A stretch of DNA of 38,339 nt, taken from NCBI GenBank assembly GCA_937868025.1, contig CALMLJ010000155.1:1-38339 (forward strand), in the 5' to 3' direction. The notes under the pieces were generated by a model. That model worked only from the letters and a program-made list of their open reading frames with translations. It was not told where the DNA came from and did not search any database. Source of the stretch: an uncultured Acidimicrobiaceae bacterium (GTDB lineage: Bacteria; Actinomycetota; Acidimicrobiia; Acidimicrobiales; Microtrichaceae). The translations under genes were made by a program, and so were the position numbers. Below are positions 1 through 8,264 of this stretch, in pieces. Numbering within the stretch: the first letter of the stretch is position 1; each line of letters opens with the position of its first letter.

Positions 1-1
1 C

Positions 2-1651
2 GACACGGCCGACGACACGAGCGTGTTCGACGGGGTCGCGACCAAGCGGGAGACCAGTGCGGACGGTGAGATCGGCCGCGGCGACCTCACCGGCCTCGAC
101 GTGTGGGCCCTCGACTTCTCCGCAGTCAGCGCGCCGGGCCGGTACCGGGTGTGTGTCGAGCGCATCGGATGCTCGGAATCGCTCTCCGTCGACGAGGACT
201 CCACCTGGCTCCGGGCCGCGACGAGCATCGCCCGCGGTCTCTACCACCAGCGGAGTGGCATCGCCCTCGGGGAGCCGACGACGTCGATCGATCGACCTCG
301 CCCCGATCATCCCGACGACGGCCTCGTCGTCCACCAGAGCACACTGACCTCGCTCGAGGCCGCGGATCTCACCGACGACAAGCTGTTCGAGCAGCTCGTC
401 GCCGGCGCGACCGATGAGGTCGTCGACGGCGCATGGGGTGGGCACTTCGATGCCGGCGACTGGGACCGGCGCAGCCAACACCTCTGGATGGTCCGCGAAG
501 TGCTCGACCTCGTGCGTGTCGCCCCCGACCGATTCGCGTCGCTCGACCTCAACATCCCCGAGTCGGGCGACGCCGTCCCCGACGTGCTCGACGAGGCGTT
601 CTGGACGCTCGACCTGTTCGCTCGCCTCCAGCGGGCCGACGGCGCGGTGCGTGGGGGTGTCGAGAGCGCCCGGTTCCCCGACTTCGGGACGCCGTCGTGG
701 AAGGACGACCTGGCGCGTTACGCGTACGCGCCCGACGCCTGGACGACCTACATGTACGCCTCGGCGGCGGCCGACGCCGCCGTCGCCCTCCGGACGATCG
801 ACCCGGAGCGTTCGGCGCGGTACGCCGACTCCGCGACCCGGGCGATGACGTGGGCCGAGGCCCAGGACGTGCCGTCGAAGTACGCCGACAAGATCAACTA
901 CCAGCGAGCGGTCGCCGCAGCGTCGATGCTGGGGCTCACGGGCGACGCCACCTGGAACCAGGTGTTCCTCGACACAACGCCGTTCGCCGCCGGACCGACC
1001 GGTGTCCTCGGCTGCAACGCCAACGAGATCTGCGACTCCGGATGGAACTACCTCTGGGTCGACCGTCAGCTCACCGACCCCGCCGTGGTGGCCAACATCG
1101 AGGAGAGCTTCCGGCAGGCGGCCACCCGGTCGGCGGACGCCTCCGACTCGACCCTCTTCGGCTGGTGCCTCGAGGACCCCGACGTGCCGTTGGTGTGGGG
1201 GCTCGGCGTCGGCGGTGTACCTCACGCCATGACGCTCCTCCGCGCGTACGTCATCGACCGCGATCCCCGATTCCTGGCCGCCGCCCAGCGATGCGCATCG
1301 GTGACCCTCGGCGGCAATCCGCTCGACGTCTCCTACGTCACGGGGCTCGGCGCCAACCCGGCACGACACCCGCTCATCGTCGATGTGAACACGGGGCAAC
1401 TCCCGGTCTGGCCGGGCACGCCGGTGTACGGCAACCACCAGCTCGGCGGCGACACCGAGTGGGTGATCCAGTACCGGCTCGACCCCGCCGGCGTGACCGG
1501 TGACCCCTACGCCGTGCCGTACCTGCAGAACTGGTACGACCTGGCCGACGTCGGGCCGATGAACGAGTTCACCGTCTACCAGTCCCACGGTCCGGCGCTG
1601 TGGGTGTTCGGCGTGCTGGCGTCGGCCTCACCGGTGTCGCCGGACCGATGA
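2..1651 (+). CDS. Glycoside hydrolase family 9 (endoglucanase-like), 5' end outside window
   Basis: The frame is open from base 2, so the start lies upstream and 549 residues are visible. The first ~55 residues look like the end of the Ig-like CelD_N domain that precedes GH9 catalytic domains (a PGRYRV strand). The catalytic (alpha/alpha)6 domain follows. It shows GGHFDAGDWD near residue 150, matching the GH9 nucleophile/base motif; a VTGLGANPARHP segment near residue 450, matching the family's substrate-binding His/Arg motif; and GPMNEFTV near residue 520, with Glu522 as the expected proton donor. GH9 enzymes hydrolyse beta-1,4-glucans and related chains by inversion. The gene ends inside the 3' end of the convergent polymerase gene (24-bp overlap). 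Its place in a polysaccharide locus suggests trimming or release of the locus's own glycan rather than cellulose use. Any signal peptide would be outside the window. Confidence 0.85.
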   Translation, partial: DTADDTSVFDGVATKRETSADGEIGRGDLTGLDVWALDFSAVSAPGRYRVCVERIGCSESLSVDEDSTWLRAATSIARGLYHQRSGIALGEPTTSIDRPRPDHPDDGLVVHQSTLTSLEAADLTDDKLFEQLVAGATDEVVDGAWGGHFDAGDWDRRSQHLWMVREVLDLVRVAPDRFASLDLNIPESGDAVPDVLDEAFWTLDLFARLQRADGAVRGGVESARFPDFGTPSWKDDLARYAYAPDAWTTYMYASAAADAAVALRTIDPERSARYADSATRAMTWAEAQDVPSKYADKINYQRAVAAASMLGLTGDATWNQVFLDTTPFAAGPTGVLGCNANEICDSGWNYLWVDRQLTDPAVVANIEESFRQAATRSADASDSTLFGWCLEDPDVPLVWGLGVGGVPHAMTLLRAYVIDRDPRFLAAAQRCASVTLGGNPLDVSYVTGLGANPARHPLIVDVNTGQLPVWPGTPVYGNHQLGGDTEWVIQYRLDPAGVTGDPYAVPYLQNWYDLADVGPMNEFTVYQSHGPALWVFGVLASASPVSPDR

Positions 1652-2917
1652 GGTCTCCACACCGCGTTGCGGTGCGGTTGCCTCACGGAGGATGACGGTT
1701 CGCAGGAGGATCATCGTGGCGATCGACGAGCCGAGGAAGACCGACTCGCCGACCGACATGATCACGATCGCGGAGATCGCGCAGAGGGCCCAGCCCGCAA
1801 CCTCGGGGGATCGCCGCTGCAGTTTCACCGACGACCGGAAGATCGAGACGACGACGCCGATCACGAGCACGATGCCCACGGCACCGAACTGGACCGCGAC
1901 GTCGAGCAGGCCGTTGTGCGGGTGGCCGGCCTGGAAGCCGATCTCCCGCAAGACCGACGCCGTCTCGACCGTGCGGGGTGTGCCGAACAGGCCGTTGACA
2001 CCGTGGCCGATGATCGGGTCGCGGAGGAACGCGTTCCAGCTCGCCGACCAGATCTTGGTGCGGCCGGTGAACGTGAGGTCCTTTCCCGCCGCGTCGGCGA
2101 TGGCATTGAGGGAGGCGCCGATCGCAACGCCGACCATCGCGACGAGCGCGCCGGTCGCCGCGCCGAGCGCTGCCGACGACCGCCCCGACAGTCGCTGATT
2201 GGTGAGGAACCAGATGTCGACCGCCACCAGCACGAGGGCGGCCATGCGCCCCGTGGTCGAGTCGGAGACCACGAACAGGAACGCGATCGAGGCGAGCGAC
2301 AGGTACCGGGAGACCTTGTTCTTGTCGAAGGCCAGGACGGTGGCGAGAGCGAACACCAGGAAGGCCGCCATGATGTTCTTGTGCACGAAGTAGCCGTGCC
2401 AGCCCTTGAGGGGCGGCGCCTGGCCGAGGGGGTCGATGTGGATCCGGGCCAACGGCTCGACGGTGACCGCGAACATCGTGATCGCCAGGACGATACGCAC
2501 GTAGGCCTTGAGGACGCTGATCGTGTTGCTCGTCGGCAGGACGATCACCATCGCCGTGATACCCAGCGTCACCGCGCCCTGTGAGCGGAGCCAGAGGATC
2601 GACGACGCCTCGTCCTGCGACCAGAGGATCGACAGGATGGCCATCGCGAGCACGCCCACCGCACCGAGCGGCACGACCACGGCGCGGTCGCGCGGGAGGA
2701 TGAGGGCGAACCCGACGCAGGCGATGCCGATGAGCAGCGGCAGCGAGTTGGGAAGTACCACTCCCGGGATGCCACCGAGCGCCGCACTGTTGTAGATCAG
2801 CGCGAGGAGAAAGCACCCGAGCGCGAGCGGTCGGATCAACGGATCCCACGACGCCGCCTGGGTCGGCGCTTCGCCGTCGCTCTGGCGCGGTCGGGCGATG
2901 GCAGTCACCTCGACCAT
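1628..2917 (-). CDS. O-antigen polymerase/ligase family membrane protein (Wzy/WaaL-like)
   Basis: This 429-aa protein is almost entirely hydrophobic helices, roughly 10-12 of them. It has the Wzy_C family signature: FTGRTKIW at residues 283-290, GHG near 305, and GFQAGHPHNGLLDVAVQFG at 327-345 in the large periplasm-facing loop. Such proteins polymerise lipid-linked repeat units or ligate finished glycan to an acceptor. Sequence alone does not separate polymerase from ligase. I chose the ATG at 2917 because the hydrophobic domain starts soon after it, and the longer frame would run into the divergent gene at 2988. No clear Shine-Dalgarno is visible. It overlaps the GH9 gene tail to tail, which is consistent with a shared polysaccharide role. 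Confidence 0.85.
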   Translation of the reverse strand: MVEVTAIARPRQSDGEAPTQAASWDPLIRPLALGCFLLALIYNSAALGGIPGVVLPNSLPLLIGIACVGFALILPRDRAVVVPLGAVGVLAMAILSILWSQDEASSILWLRSQGAVTLGITAMVIVLPTSNTISVLKAYVRIVLAITMFAVTVEPLARIHIDPLGQAPPLKGWHGYFVHKNIMAAFLVFALATVLAFDKNKVSRYLSLASIAFLFVVSDSTTGRMAALVLVAVDIWFLTNQRLSGRSSAALGAATGALVAMVGVAIGASLNAIADAAGKDLTFTGRTKIWSASWNAFLRDPIIGHGVNGLFGTPRTVETASVLREIGFQAGHPHNGLLDVAVQFGAVGIVLVIGVVVSIFRSSVKLQRRSPEVAGWALCAISAIVIMSVGESVFLGSSIATMILLRTVILREATAPQRGVETSSVRRHR

Positions 2918-2987
2918 GGTACCGACGAGCTCGGAGGATCGACCAACGGACCGACACGGCCGAGCGCCGGTCCGGCAGACTCTGCCC

Positions 2988-3692
2988 ATGCCGGATGCCA
3001 CCGTTCCGCCGGGCCCACCGAAAGACCGAGCCCGCGTCCGCCGCCTCGCGGACAAGGCCCGCTACGACCGCGCCACCATCGACGCGATCCTCGACGCCGG
3101 CCTGATCGCGCACGTCGGCCTGATTGCCGCCGACGGCTCCCCGGTCGTCATCCCGACGGCATACGCGCGTCAGGGCGACCGAGTGGTGGTGCACGGCTCC
3201 GCAGCGAGTCGCATGATCCGAACCGGAGCCGGCGGTGCCGCCATGAGCTTGGCCGTCACCCATCTCGACGGCATGGTCGTCGCTCGCTCGTTGTTCGAGT
3301 CGTCGATGGCCTACCGGTCGGTCGTCGTTGTGGGCTACGCCGTGCCGATCGACGACCCCGAGGAGAAGCTCGACGCGCTCCTCCATCTCTCCGATCGGCT
3401 CCTGCCCGGCCGCGTCGGCGAGGCGCGTCGTCCCACCGACAAGGAGCTGGCAGCGACCCGCGTCTTTGCGCTCCCGCTCGACGAGGCGACCGCCAAGGTG
3501 TCGGACCACACCGTCGACGACGCTGCCGACGACCTCACCCTCCCGATCTGGGCCGGCTTCATCCCGCTCGAGCTGGTGAGTGGCACGCCGGTGTCAGCGC
3601 CCGACCTCGCTCCGGGGGTGCCGGTGCCGCCGTCGGTCGCGGGGTGGACGCCGACGCGCGCCGCCGAATCACACCGTTCATCGGAGTCCTGA
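2988..3692 (+). CDS. Pyridoxamine 5'-phosphate oxidase-family flavin-binding protein (NimA-like)
   Basis: This 234-aa protein has the split beta-barrel pattern of the NimA/FMN-binding branch of the pyridoxamine-phosphate-oxidase superfamily. Features include DKARYDRATIDAILDAG near residue 25, HVGLIAADGSPVVIPT near 45, VHGSAASRM near 70, and an AVTHLDGMVVARSLFE strand followed by YRSVVVVG. Related proteins bind FMN or F420 and reduce small substrates; the true substrate here is unknown. It ends with a Pro-rich tail. The ATG at 2988 sits six bases after CAGACT, a possible -10, so the mRNA may be leaderless. It is divergent from the O-antigen polymerase gene (70-bp gap) and looks like an unrelated housekeeping insert. 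Confidence 0.8.
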   Translation: MPDATVPPGPPKDRARVRRLADKARYDRATIDAILDAGLIAHVGLIAADGSPVVIPTAYARQGDRVVVHGSAASRMIRTGAGGAAMSLAVTHLDGMVVARSLFESSMAYRSVVVVGYAVPIDDPEEKLDALLHLSDRLLPGRVGEARRPTDKELAATRVFALPLDEATAKVSDHTVDDAADDLTLPIWAGFIPLELVSGTPVSAPDLAPGVPVPPSVAGWTPTRAAESHRSSES

Positions 3693-3701
3693 CATCTTTC
3701 G

Positions 3702-3731
3702 TTGACCGATTTCAGGGTGTGCCGGTACCTT
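3702..3731 (+). promoter_or_regulatory. Candidate sigma70-type promoter for the CgeB-like glycosyltransferase
   Basis: TTGACC (3702-3707) and TACCTT (3726-3731) are separated by 18 bases. This would place transcription start near 3738, about 30 bases before the ATG at 3769. Seen by eye only. Confidence 0.45.
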
Positions 3732-3768
3732 TCGTCACGGGTCCTTCCCTCTGAGCGCGGCGGTCACG

Positions 3769-4875
3769 ATGATGTCCCTCCCTTCCACTGCAGTAATCAC
3801 CTTCCGCGACGTCCGCCACGGGCCGTGGAACGCGCACGGCTTCGCCCTGACCGACCTGTTCGCCGAGGCCTTCGGCGCGACCACACTCCGCGTGGCCGAC
3901 CCGGCGACCTACTCCCAGCAGGTGTTGGCCAGCAAGGGCAAGCGGCTCGACCTGGTCCGCCGGCTTCCGGGGCGGTCGACCGTTCGCCCCCAGGTCTCGA
4001 CCCTCGGGCCGACCGACCTGTTGTTCGTGGTTGCCCATGACGCCACCGATCTCGACCAGCTCTACGTGACCGAGCCCGACTGGCTCGAGAGCACGGCGAC
4101 CAAGGTGCTCGTCCTCATCGAGGTGTGGGCCAACGACGCCCGGCGCTGGCCGCAGAGCTACGCCCGGGTCCTCGAGCACTTCGACGCCGTGTTCTGCACG
4201 CTCGAGGAAGGCATCGGCGCGCTCGAGGAGGCGTCGGGAGTTGCGGTGCAGGTCATGGCGCAGGCCGTCGACGTGCTCGCCACGCCGTTCCGGGCCGAGC
4301 CACGGCTCGACGTCCTCACGATCGGGCGCCGCCACCCGGCCCAGCACCGACTCATCGAGGCGTGGGCTGACGAGCACAACGGCTGGTACCACTACGACAC
4401 GCTGCCCGCCGGCGCCGTCAACGACGTCGACCTCCACCGGAAGGTGACGGCGATGATGCTGTCGCAGTCGGCGGTGTCGATCTGCAACTTCGCCCGCTTC
4501 GACGATCCGGCCCGCATCGGGAGCACCAAGGGCACCGGCACCCGGTTCTTCGAGACGCTGGCGTCGGGAGCGCTCATCGCCGGCGATCTGCCCACCGACG
4601 ACATGTTCACCGCGGAGTTCGGTGGGGTCGAGGGCATCGCGAGTCTGCCGCTGGCATGCAGCCACCTCGACACCGACGTCATTGCCGAGCTCGTGGCCAA
4701 GGGACGCGACCCTCGCGTCCGTTGTGGCAACCGGGCGCACGCCCTCGCGTCCCAGGACCTGGCCCACCGGATGCGCCAGATCCTGGGTCACATCGGCGTG
4801 GCCGAGCCGCCGCTGTTGACGGAGCGATTCGAAGCGCTCGAGGCCCGACGGGCCGAGCTGCTGTCGTCGGTCTGA
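3769..4875 (+). CDS. CgeB/GT-B-like glycosyltransferase
   Basis: This 368-aa soluble protein has the C-terminal signature of CgeB/YkvP-type group 1 glycosyltransferases. GTGTRFFETLASGALIAGD, near residues 250-270, corresponds to the family's nucleotide-sugar-binding loop with its conserved Glu. The N-terminal half has a GT-B-like start with a Gly/His-containing region. Donor and acceptor cannot be told from sequence. Two ATGs lie in tandem (3769, 3772) and the ribosome binding site is weak. It is preceded by its own candidate promoter and followed by a long GC-rich hairpin, so it may be a single-gene unit. The polysaccharide neighbours support a role in surface glycan assembly. Confidence 0.65.
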   Translation: MMSLPSTAVITFRDVRHGPWNAHGFALTDLFAEAFGATTLRVADPATYSQQVLASKGKRLDLVRRLPGRSTVRPQVSTLGPTDLLFVVAHDATDLDQLYVTEPDWLESTATKVLVLIEVWANDARRWPQSYARVLEHFDAVFCTLEEGIGALEEASGVAVQVMAQAVDVLATPFRAEPRLDVLTIGRRHPAQHRLIEAWADEHNGWYHYDTLPAGAVNDVDLHRKVTAMMLSQSAVSICNFARFDDPARIGSTKGTGTRFFETLASGALIAGDLPTDDMFTAEFGGVEGIASLPLACSHLDTDVIAELVAKGRDPRVRCGNRAHALASQDLAHRMRQILGHIGVAEPPLLTERFEALEARRAELLSSV

Positions 4876-4877
4876 TC

Positions 4878-4921
4878 GGCCGGCGGCGCCGCCCCCTCAC
4901 ACAAGGGCGGGCCGCCGGGCC
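4878..4921. terminator. GC-rich imperfect hairpin between convergent genes
   Basis: An arm beginning GGCCGGCGGCGCCGCCC pairs imperfectly with one ending GGGCGGGCCGCCGGGCC around the loop CCTCACACAA. It lies three bases after one stop codon and 26 bases from the stop of the convergent gene, so it could serve both. There is no T-tract, as is common in high-GC genomes. Confidence 0.45.
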
Positions 4922-4947
4922 AGATCGAGGTCGCCCCCGAAGTGGTA

Positions 4948-5196
4948 CTAGTTCGCCAACGCCCACTCGGGGCTGGTGGCGCTGGCATGAACGATGGCGT
5001 TCACGACCTTCCCGAACGCACGCTCACGCACCGGAGCGGGCACGGAGGTGTCGGCGAGGACATCGACGAGCGGGGTGACGACGCCGGCGGCGCGGGCCTG
5101 GGCAACGACAGCTGCGGCGGCTTCCTCGTGACGGTTGACGCCGTCGGAGTCGATCGCCCAGGCGAGTTGGTTGAGTTCAGCGTTGGAGTAGTTCAT
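4948..5196 (-). CDS. Small conserved-looking hypothetical protein (82 aa)
   Basis: I do not recognise a family. The 82-aa product starts MNYSNAELNQLAWAI, is mostly alpha-helical and acidic, and has no signal peptide or membrane segment. The ATG at 5196 is preceded by GAAGAAGGA about nine bases upstream, a good ribosome binding site. The longer frame upstream is rejected because it runs through the promoter region. A promoter-like TTGTTA-N18-TACACT lies just upstream. It is divergent from a LysR gene with back-to-back promoters, so it is the natural candidate target of that regulator. Function is unknown. Confidence 0.7.
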   Translation of the reverse strand: MNYSNAELNQLAWAIDSDGVNRHEEAAAAVVAQARAAGVVTPLVDVLADTSVPAPVRERAFGKVVNAIVHASATSPEWALAN

Positions 5197-5245
5197 CGGG
5201 GTGGTCCTTCTTCGTTCCGGCGGGGGTTGTACCGGTCTGAATTCC

Positions 5246-5275
5246 AGTGTAAGGAGGCCCCTCCATAAGTAACAA
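5246..5275 (-). promoter_or_regulatory. Candidate promoter of the 82-aa gene with a palindrome in the spacer
   Basis: On the minus strand, TTGTTA (5275-5270) and TACACT (5251-5246) are 18 bases apart. The spacer contains the palindrome GGAGG-CC-CCTCC (5253-5264), which is positioned to act as an operator. Transcription would start about 45 bases before the ATG at 5196. Confidence 0.45.
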
Positions 5276-5279
5276 CGAT

Positions 5280-5308
5280 TTACAGAGATGCTTATCATCA
5301 GATACGCT
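5280..5308 (+). promoter_or_regulatory. Candidate promoter of the LysR gene
   Basis: TTACAG (5280-5285) and TACGCT (5303-5308) are 17 bases apart. This would start the transcript near 5315, downstream of the ATG at 5310, and supports the GTG at 5343 as the true start. An ATAAG...CTTAT inverted repeat (5265-5269 and 5291-5295) and GATG-N5-CATC flank it, in a conspicuously AT-rich stretch. Confidence 0.45.
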
Positions 5309-5342
5309 AATGACACTCACCCCATCCCCCGGGAGGGCATCC

Positions 5343-6278
5343 GTGCTCGATGATCTCGCCATCCGCCACTTCGCCGCGCTCCAGGCGGTCGCTGCCGAAC
5401 AGTCCTTCGGGCGGGCAGCCGAACGTCTCGGCTTCACCCAGTCGGCCATCAGCCAACAGATCGCCGCCTTCGAGAAGGCCATCGGCCAGCCCCTGTTCGA
5501 CCGACCGGGCGGGCCGCGGCAGATCGAACTCACCCCCGTCGGTCACGTGATGCTGCGCCACGCGCAGTCGATCCTCGGGCATCTCGACACCGCTGCCGAA
5601 GAGCTCGCCCAACTGCTCGCCGGTGAAGGCGGACGGCTCTCGGTGGGCACGTTCCAGAGCATCACCGTGAAGGTGCTCCCCGAGGTCATCGGTCGGATGC
5701 GAGCCGAGCGTCCGGGCCTCGAGGTCCGCCTCACCGAGTCGAACCTGAACGAGGAACTGATCGACCTGCTGATCGACGGTGCCGTCGATCTCGCCTTCAT
5801 CGTCGCCCCCGTCAACGACGACCGCCTCGTACTCACACCGCTCGGCAGCGACCCCTACGTGGTGATCGCCCCCGTCGACGACGGCGACGCCCCGACCATG
5901 GAACGCGACGAGCTCGCCCACCGACAACTGATCGGGCAGATCGACGACGACGCGTGCCAGCGCAACATCAACCAGTACTTCTGGAGCTCGGAGATCAAGC
6001 CCGACTATGCGTTCCGTACCGACGACAACGCCGCGGTGCAGGCCATGGTGCGGGTCGGCATGGGGCTCGCCGTCATGCCGTACCTGGCGATCGATCCGAA
6101 CGACCCGTCCATCGTGGTGCGCGAGCTCTCGCCGCCCATGCCACCGCGGGTCCACTTCGCAGCGCAGCGCGCCGACCGAACCCAGGCCCCGGCGGCGGAC
6201 CGTGTCATCGAGCTCGCCCGCGAGGTGTTCCAACGGCTGGAGCAATCACAGACCGACACGATCGGCATCGCTGGTTGA
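5343..6278 (+). CDS. LysR-family transcriptional regulator
   Basis: This 311-aa protein has an N-terminal winged helix-turn-helix at residues ~5-60, with SFGRAAERLGFTQSAISQQI as the recognition helix region. A linker helix and a LysR substrate-binding domain (~90-290) follow, starting GGRLSVGTFQSIT and including GMGLAVMPYLAI near the end. LysR proteins bind a small effector and usually control a divergent gene. Here that is the 82-aa protein gene. I chose GTG 5343 because GGGAGGG lies six bases upstream, while ATG 5310 has no such site and falls before the predicted transcription start. The gene ends three bases from the stop of the convergent PhyH gene. The effector is unknown. Confidence 0.88.
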   Translation: MLDDLAIRHFAALQAVAAEQSFGRAAERLGFTQSAISQQIAAFEKAIGQPLFDRPGGPRQIELTPVGHVMLRHAQSILGHLDTAAEELAQLLAGEGGRLSVGTFQSITVKVLPEVIGRMRAERPGLEVRLTESNLNEELIDLLIDGAVDLAFIVAPVNDDRLVLTPLGSDPYVVIAPVDDGDAPTMERDELAHRQLIGQIDDDACQRNINQYFWSSEIKPDYAFRTDDNAAVQAMVRVGMGLAVMPYLAIDPNDPSIVVRELSPPMPPRVHFAAQRADRTQAPAADRVIELAREVFQRLEQSQTDTIGIAG

Positions 6279-6281
6279 CGC

Positions 6282-7175
6282 CTACTTGTGGGTGAACAGG
6301 CCCTCGTGACGCTCGAGGTCGACGTCATCGAGCTGCCACAGCTTGAGCGCAGCGGCGGCGCCATCGGCAGCCGTCGTGCCCCGCAGGCTCGACCACCCGA
6401 GCAGCTCGCGTGCCCGCTGCGGAAGCGACGCCGCGACCTCGGGCGTGAGTGAACGAGCCGTCGCCTCCTCGGGGGTCAACCAGCCGAGCAGGTAGCTGCA
6501 GTACACCCCCTTGCGCCACCGGTCCTCGGTTTGGTTGTGACCACCGCCGTGCACGAGCGAACCGAGGTACACGAGGGCATCACCGGGATCGAGTTCGACG
6601 GGCCGAGCCAACGTCGTGTCGATGGGCCGGTCGAGCGGCCAGTCGTGGCTGCCGGGAATGACCATCGTCGCGCCGACCTCGGCGTCGTAGTCGCCGACCG
6701 CGGTCAGCACCGAGATCTGCAGATCGATCCCGAGCCGAGCGGCGTCGGACCAGTTGAGGTCGTCACGGTGCAACTCCTGCACCGGGTTGCCGGGGCCGAT
6801 GAAGATCGTCTCGGCCTGGCTCATCCAGTAGTCGCCGCAGTGCTCGAGCAGGATGCGGTCGGCCAGCGCGAGCAGGGCCGGGTTGAGCAGGATCTCGTGC
6901 ACGAACGTTGTGCTCTTCGAGGCGAGGCCCTGGATGCGCTTGGTGTTCGACCCGTAGAACACGTCGTCGAACTGCGCATCGAAGCCGGCGTGGCGGGCCT
7001 CGACGTAGGGGGCGAGCTCGGCGTCGACGGTGGCCGCTGCGGCCGCCGAGACCAGGCCTTCGAGGACGAGCCCGCCGTCGCGGCGGAGCACGTCGGCGAC
7101 CTTGTCGGGATCGGTGTCGGCGGGGAGGCGTTCGAGGCCGTGGTGGGGCACGGAAACGGGGAGGGGGTCGTTCAC
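6282..7175 (-). CDS. Phytanoyl-CoA dioxygenase (PhyH) family protein
   Basis: This 297-aa protein belongs to the non-haem Fe(II)/2-oxoglutarate dioxygenases. His136-x-Asp138 in ELHRDDLNW and His209 in LVHGGGHNQTEDRW form the expected iron triad, and Arg220/Arg221 in RWRKGVY could bind 2-oxoglutarate. PhyH enzymes hydroxylate lipids, sugars or amino-acid derivatives; the substrate here is not evident. The GTG start at 7175 has AGAAGGA seven bases upstream. It is the last gene of the leftward CDP-sugar/glycosyltransferase run, 147 bp after the preceding glycosyltransferase. It may therefore tailor the glycan or have its own promoter. Confidence 0.82.
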   Translation of the reverse strand: MNDPLPVSVPHHGLERLPADTDPDKVADVLRRDGGLVLEGLVSAAAAATVDAELAPYVEARHAGFDAQFDDVFYGSNTKRIQGLASKSTTFVHEILLNPALLALADRILLEHCGDYWMSQAETIFIGPGNPVQELHRDDLNWSDAARLGIDLQISVLTAVGDYDAEVGATMVIPGSHDWPLDRPIDTTLARPVELDPGDALVYLGSLVHGGGHNQTEDRWRKGVYCSYLLGWLTPEEATARSLTPEVAASLPQRARELLGWSSLRGTTAADGAAAALKLWQLDDVDLERHEGLFTHK

Positions 7176-7322
7176 CAGCAGTCCTTCTGTCGTTCAGCCC
7201 GGGGGGAGGCCGCTGGTCAACGTATCGGCCCCGCGCTCGCGAGAAGTAGCAGCCCGACGAAGTATCAGGGAGCGCTCTCAGGTGGGCGAACGAACGAACG
7301 GAACGCTTGCGGATCGGCCCAC

Positions 7323-8264
7323 TCAGTGATGATCGAGACGGGCCCCGAAGCGGCCCGACATCTGCCCGACGCCGATCGCCGCGCTGGCGAGGGCATATCG
7401 AACCTGCGCCGGTTCGCGCCGGGCGGCCCGCACGAACGGCCGCAGCAGTGATGCGGCGAACTGCTTCGCTCCCCGCAGGAACAGGCGGTTCGGTGAGGTG
7501 CCGGCCTCGAGGTTGGTGACGTACATCGTGTTGCCGAACCACAGCTTGTTGCGCAGCTGGTAGCGGAACTTGGTGCGGTCGAGCGGGATCTGCTCGGTCA
7601 CCGGCGCATGCAGGGCGTAGCGGTGGCCGATGCCGGCGGCGCGGGCCGTCTCGAACCACACCATGTCCTCACCGCCGAGCTTGCCCAGTTCGTGGCGGAA
7701 CCGGACGTCGGGGTGGTCGCGCAGCCACGCCGCCTCGATCAGGACGTTGGCCGTGGTGCCGTAGGGGGGCACGATGCCGTCCTCGTAGTCGGTGATCATG
7801 TTGAGGAACGGTTGCTCGACGAGCCAGGCCGGCGCTCCCACCGGGGCGACATCGTGCACGGGCCCGGTGACGAGCTCCGCACCGGTGCGGCGCTGCATCG
7901 CGATGAGCTCGTCGAACCAGCCCTCGCACGGCAGGCAGTCGTCGTCGATGAAGGCAAGCCAGCCGTCCGCTCCCACGAGCGCGAGGCCGCCGTCGATCGC
8001 AGCGTTGCGCGCCGTCGAGATGTTGCCCGACGCCGTGTTGGTGTAGCTCACGCCCAGTGCGAAACGATCGCCGTACCGGTCGGCGACAGCACGTGCCTCG
8101 CCGGTGGGGCTGTCGTCGACGATGGCCACGCCGAGGCGGACCAGTTCTCCGGACCGCGCTGCTTCCTCGTCGAGGCGCTCGAGCAGTTGTCGCAACGGCT
8201 CGTTGCGACGGTACGTACAGACGACGACGGCCAGGTCGATGCTGCTGCCGATCGGCTCGGTCAA
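7323..8264 (-). CDS. Family 2 glycosyltransferase
   Basis: This 313-aa GT-A transferase has the nucleotide-binding strand LAVVVCTYRRNEPLRQLL at the N-terminus, VDDSPTGEA near residue 50 and the metal-binding acidic motif AFIDDDCLPCEGW near 115. GGEDMVWFETARAAG follows near 205, the usual GT2 ED motif. No membrane helix is obvious. The start is a TTG at 8264 with GGGGGAA upstream. It overlaps the stop codon of the preceding gene by four bases (TTGA), so translation is likely coupled. The acceptor is unknown. Operon position suggests it adds one residue of the glycan built with the CDP-sugar made upstream. Confidence 0.82.
   Translation of the reverse strand: MTEPIGSSIDLAVVVCTYRRNEPLRQLLERLDEEAARSGELVRLGVAIVDDSPTGEARAVADRYGDRFALGVSYTNTASGNISTARNAAIDGGLALVGADGWLAFIDDDCLPCEGWFDELIAMQRRTGAELVTGPVHDVAPVGAPAWLVEQPFLNMITDYEDGIVPPYGTTANVLIEAAWLRDHPDVRFRHELGKLGGEDMVWFETARAAGIGHRYALHAPVTEQIPLDRTKFRYQLRNKLWFGNTMYVTNLEAGTSPNRLFLRGAKQFAASLLRPFVRAARREPAQVRYALASAAIGVGQMSGRFGARLDHH

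Noticed and set aside
1683..3509. Minus-strand frame of 608 codons spanning the polymerase and the NimA-like gene
   Set aside because: Arg-rich low-complexity shadow; both strands already carry supported genes.
5310..5342. ATG 5310 as LysR start
   Set aside because: No ribosome binding site, and it lies before the likely transcription start. GTG 5343 has GGGAGGG upstream.
7176..7322. CGAA repeats near 7280 as a microsatellite or attachment site
   Set aside because: Only about three units, with no flanking integrase or duplicated target. Treated as chance.
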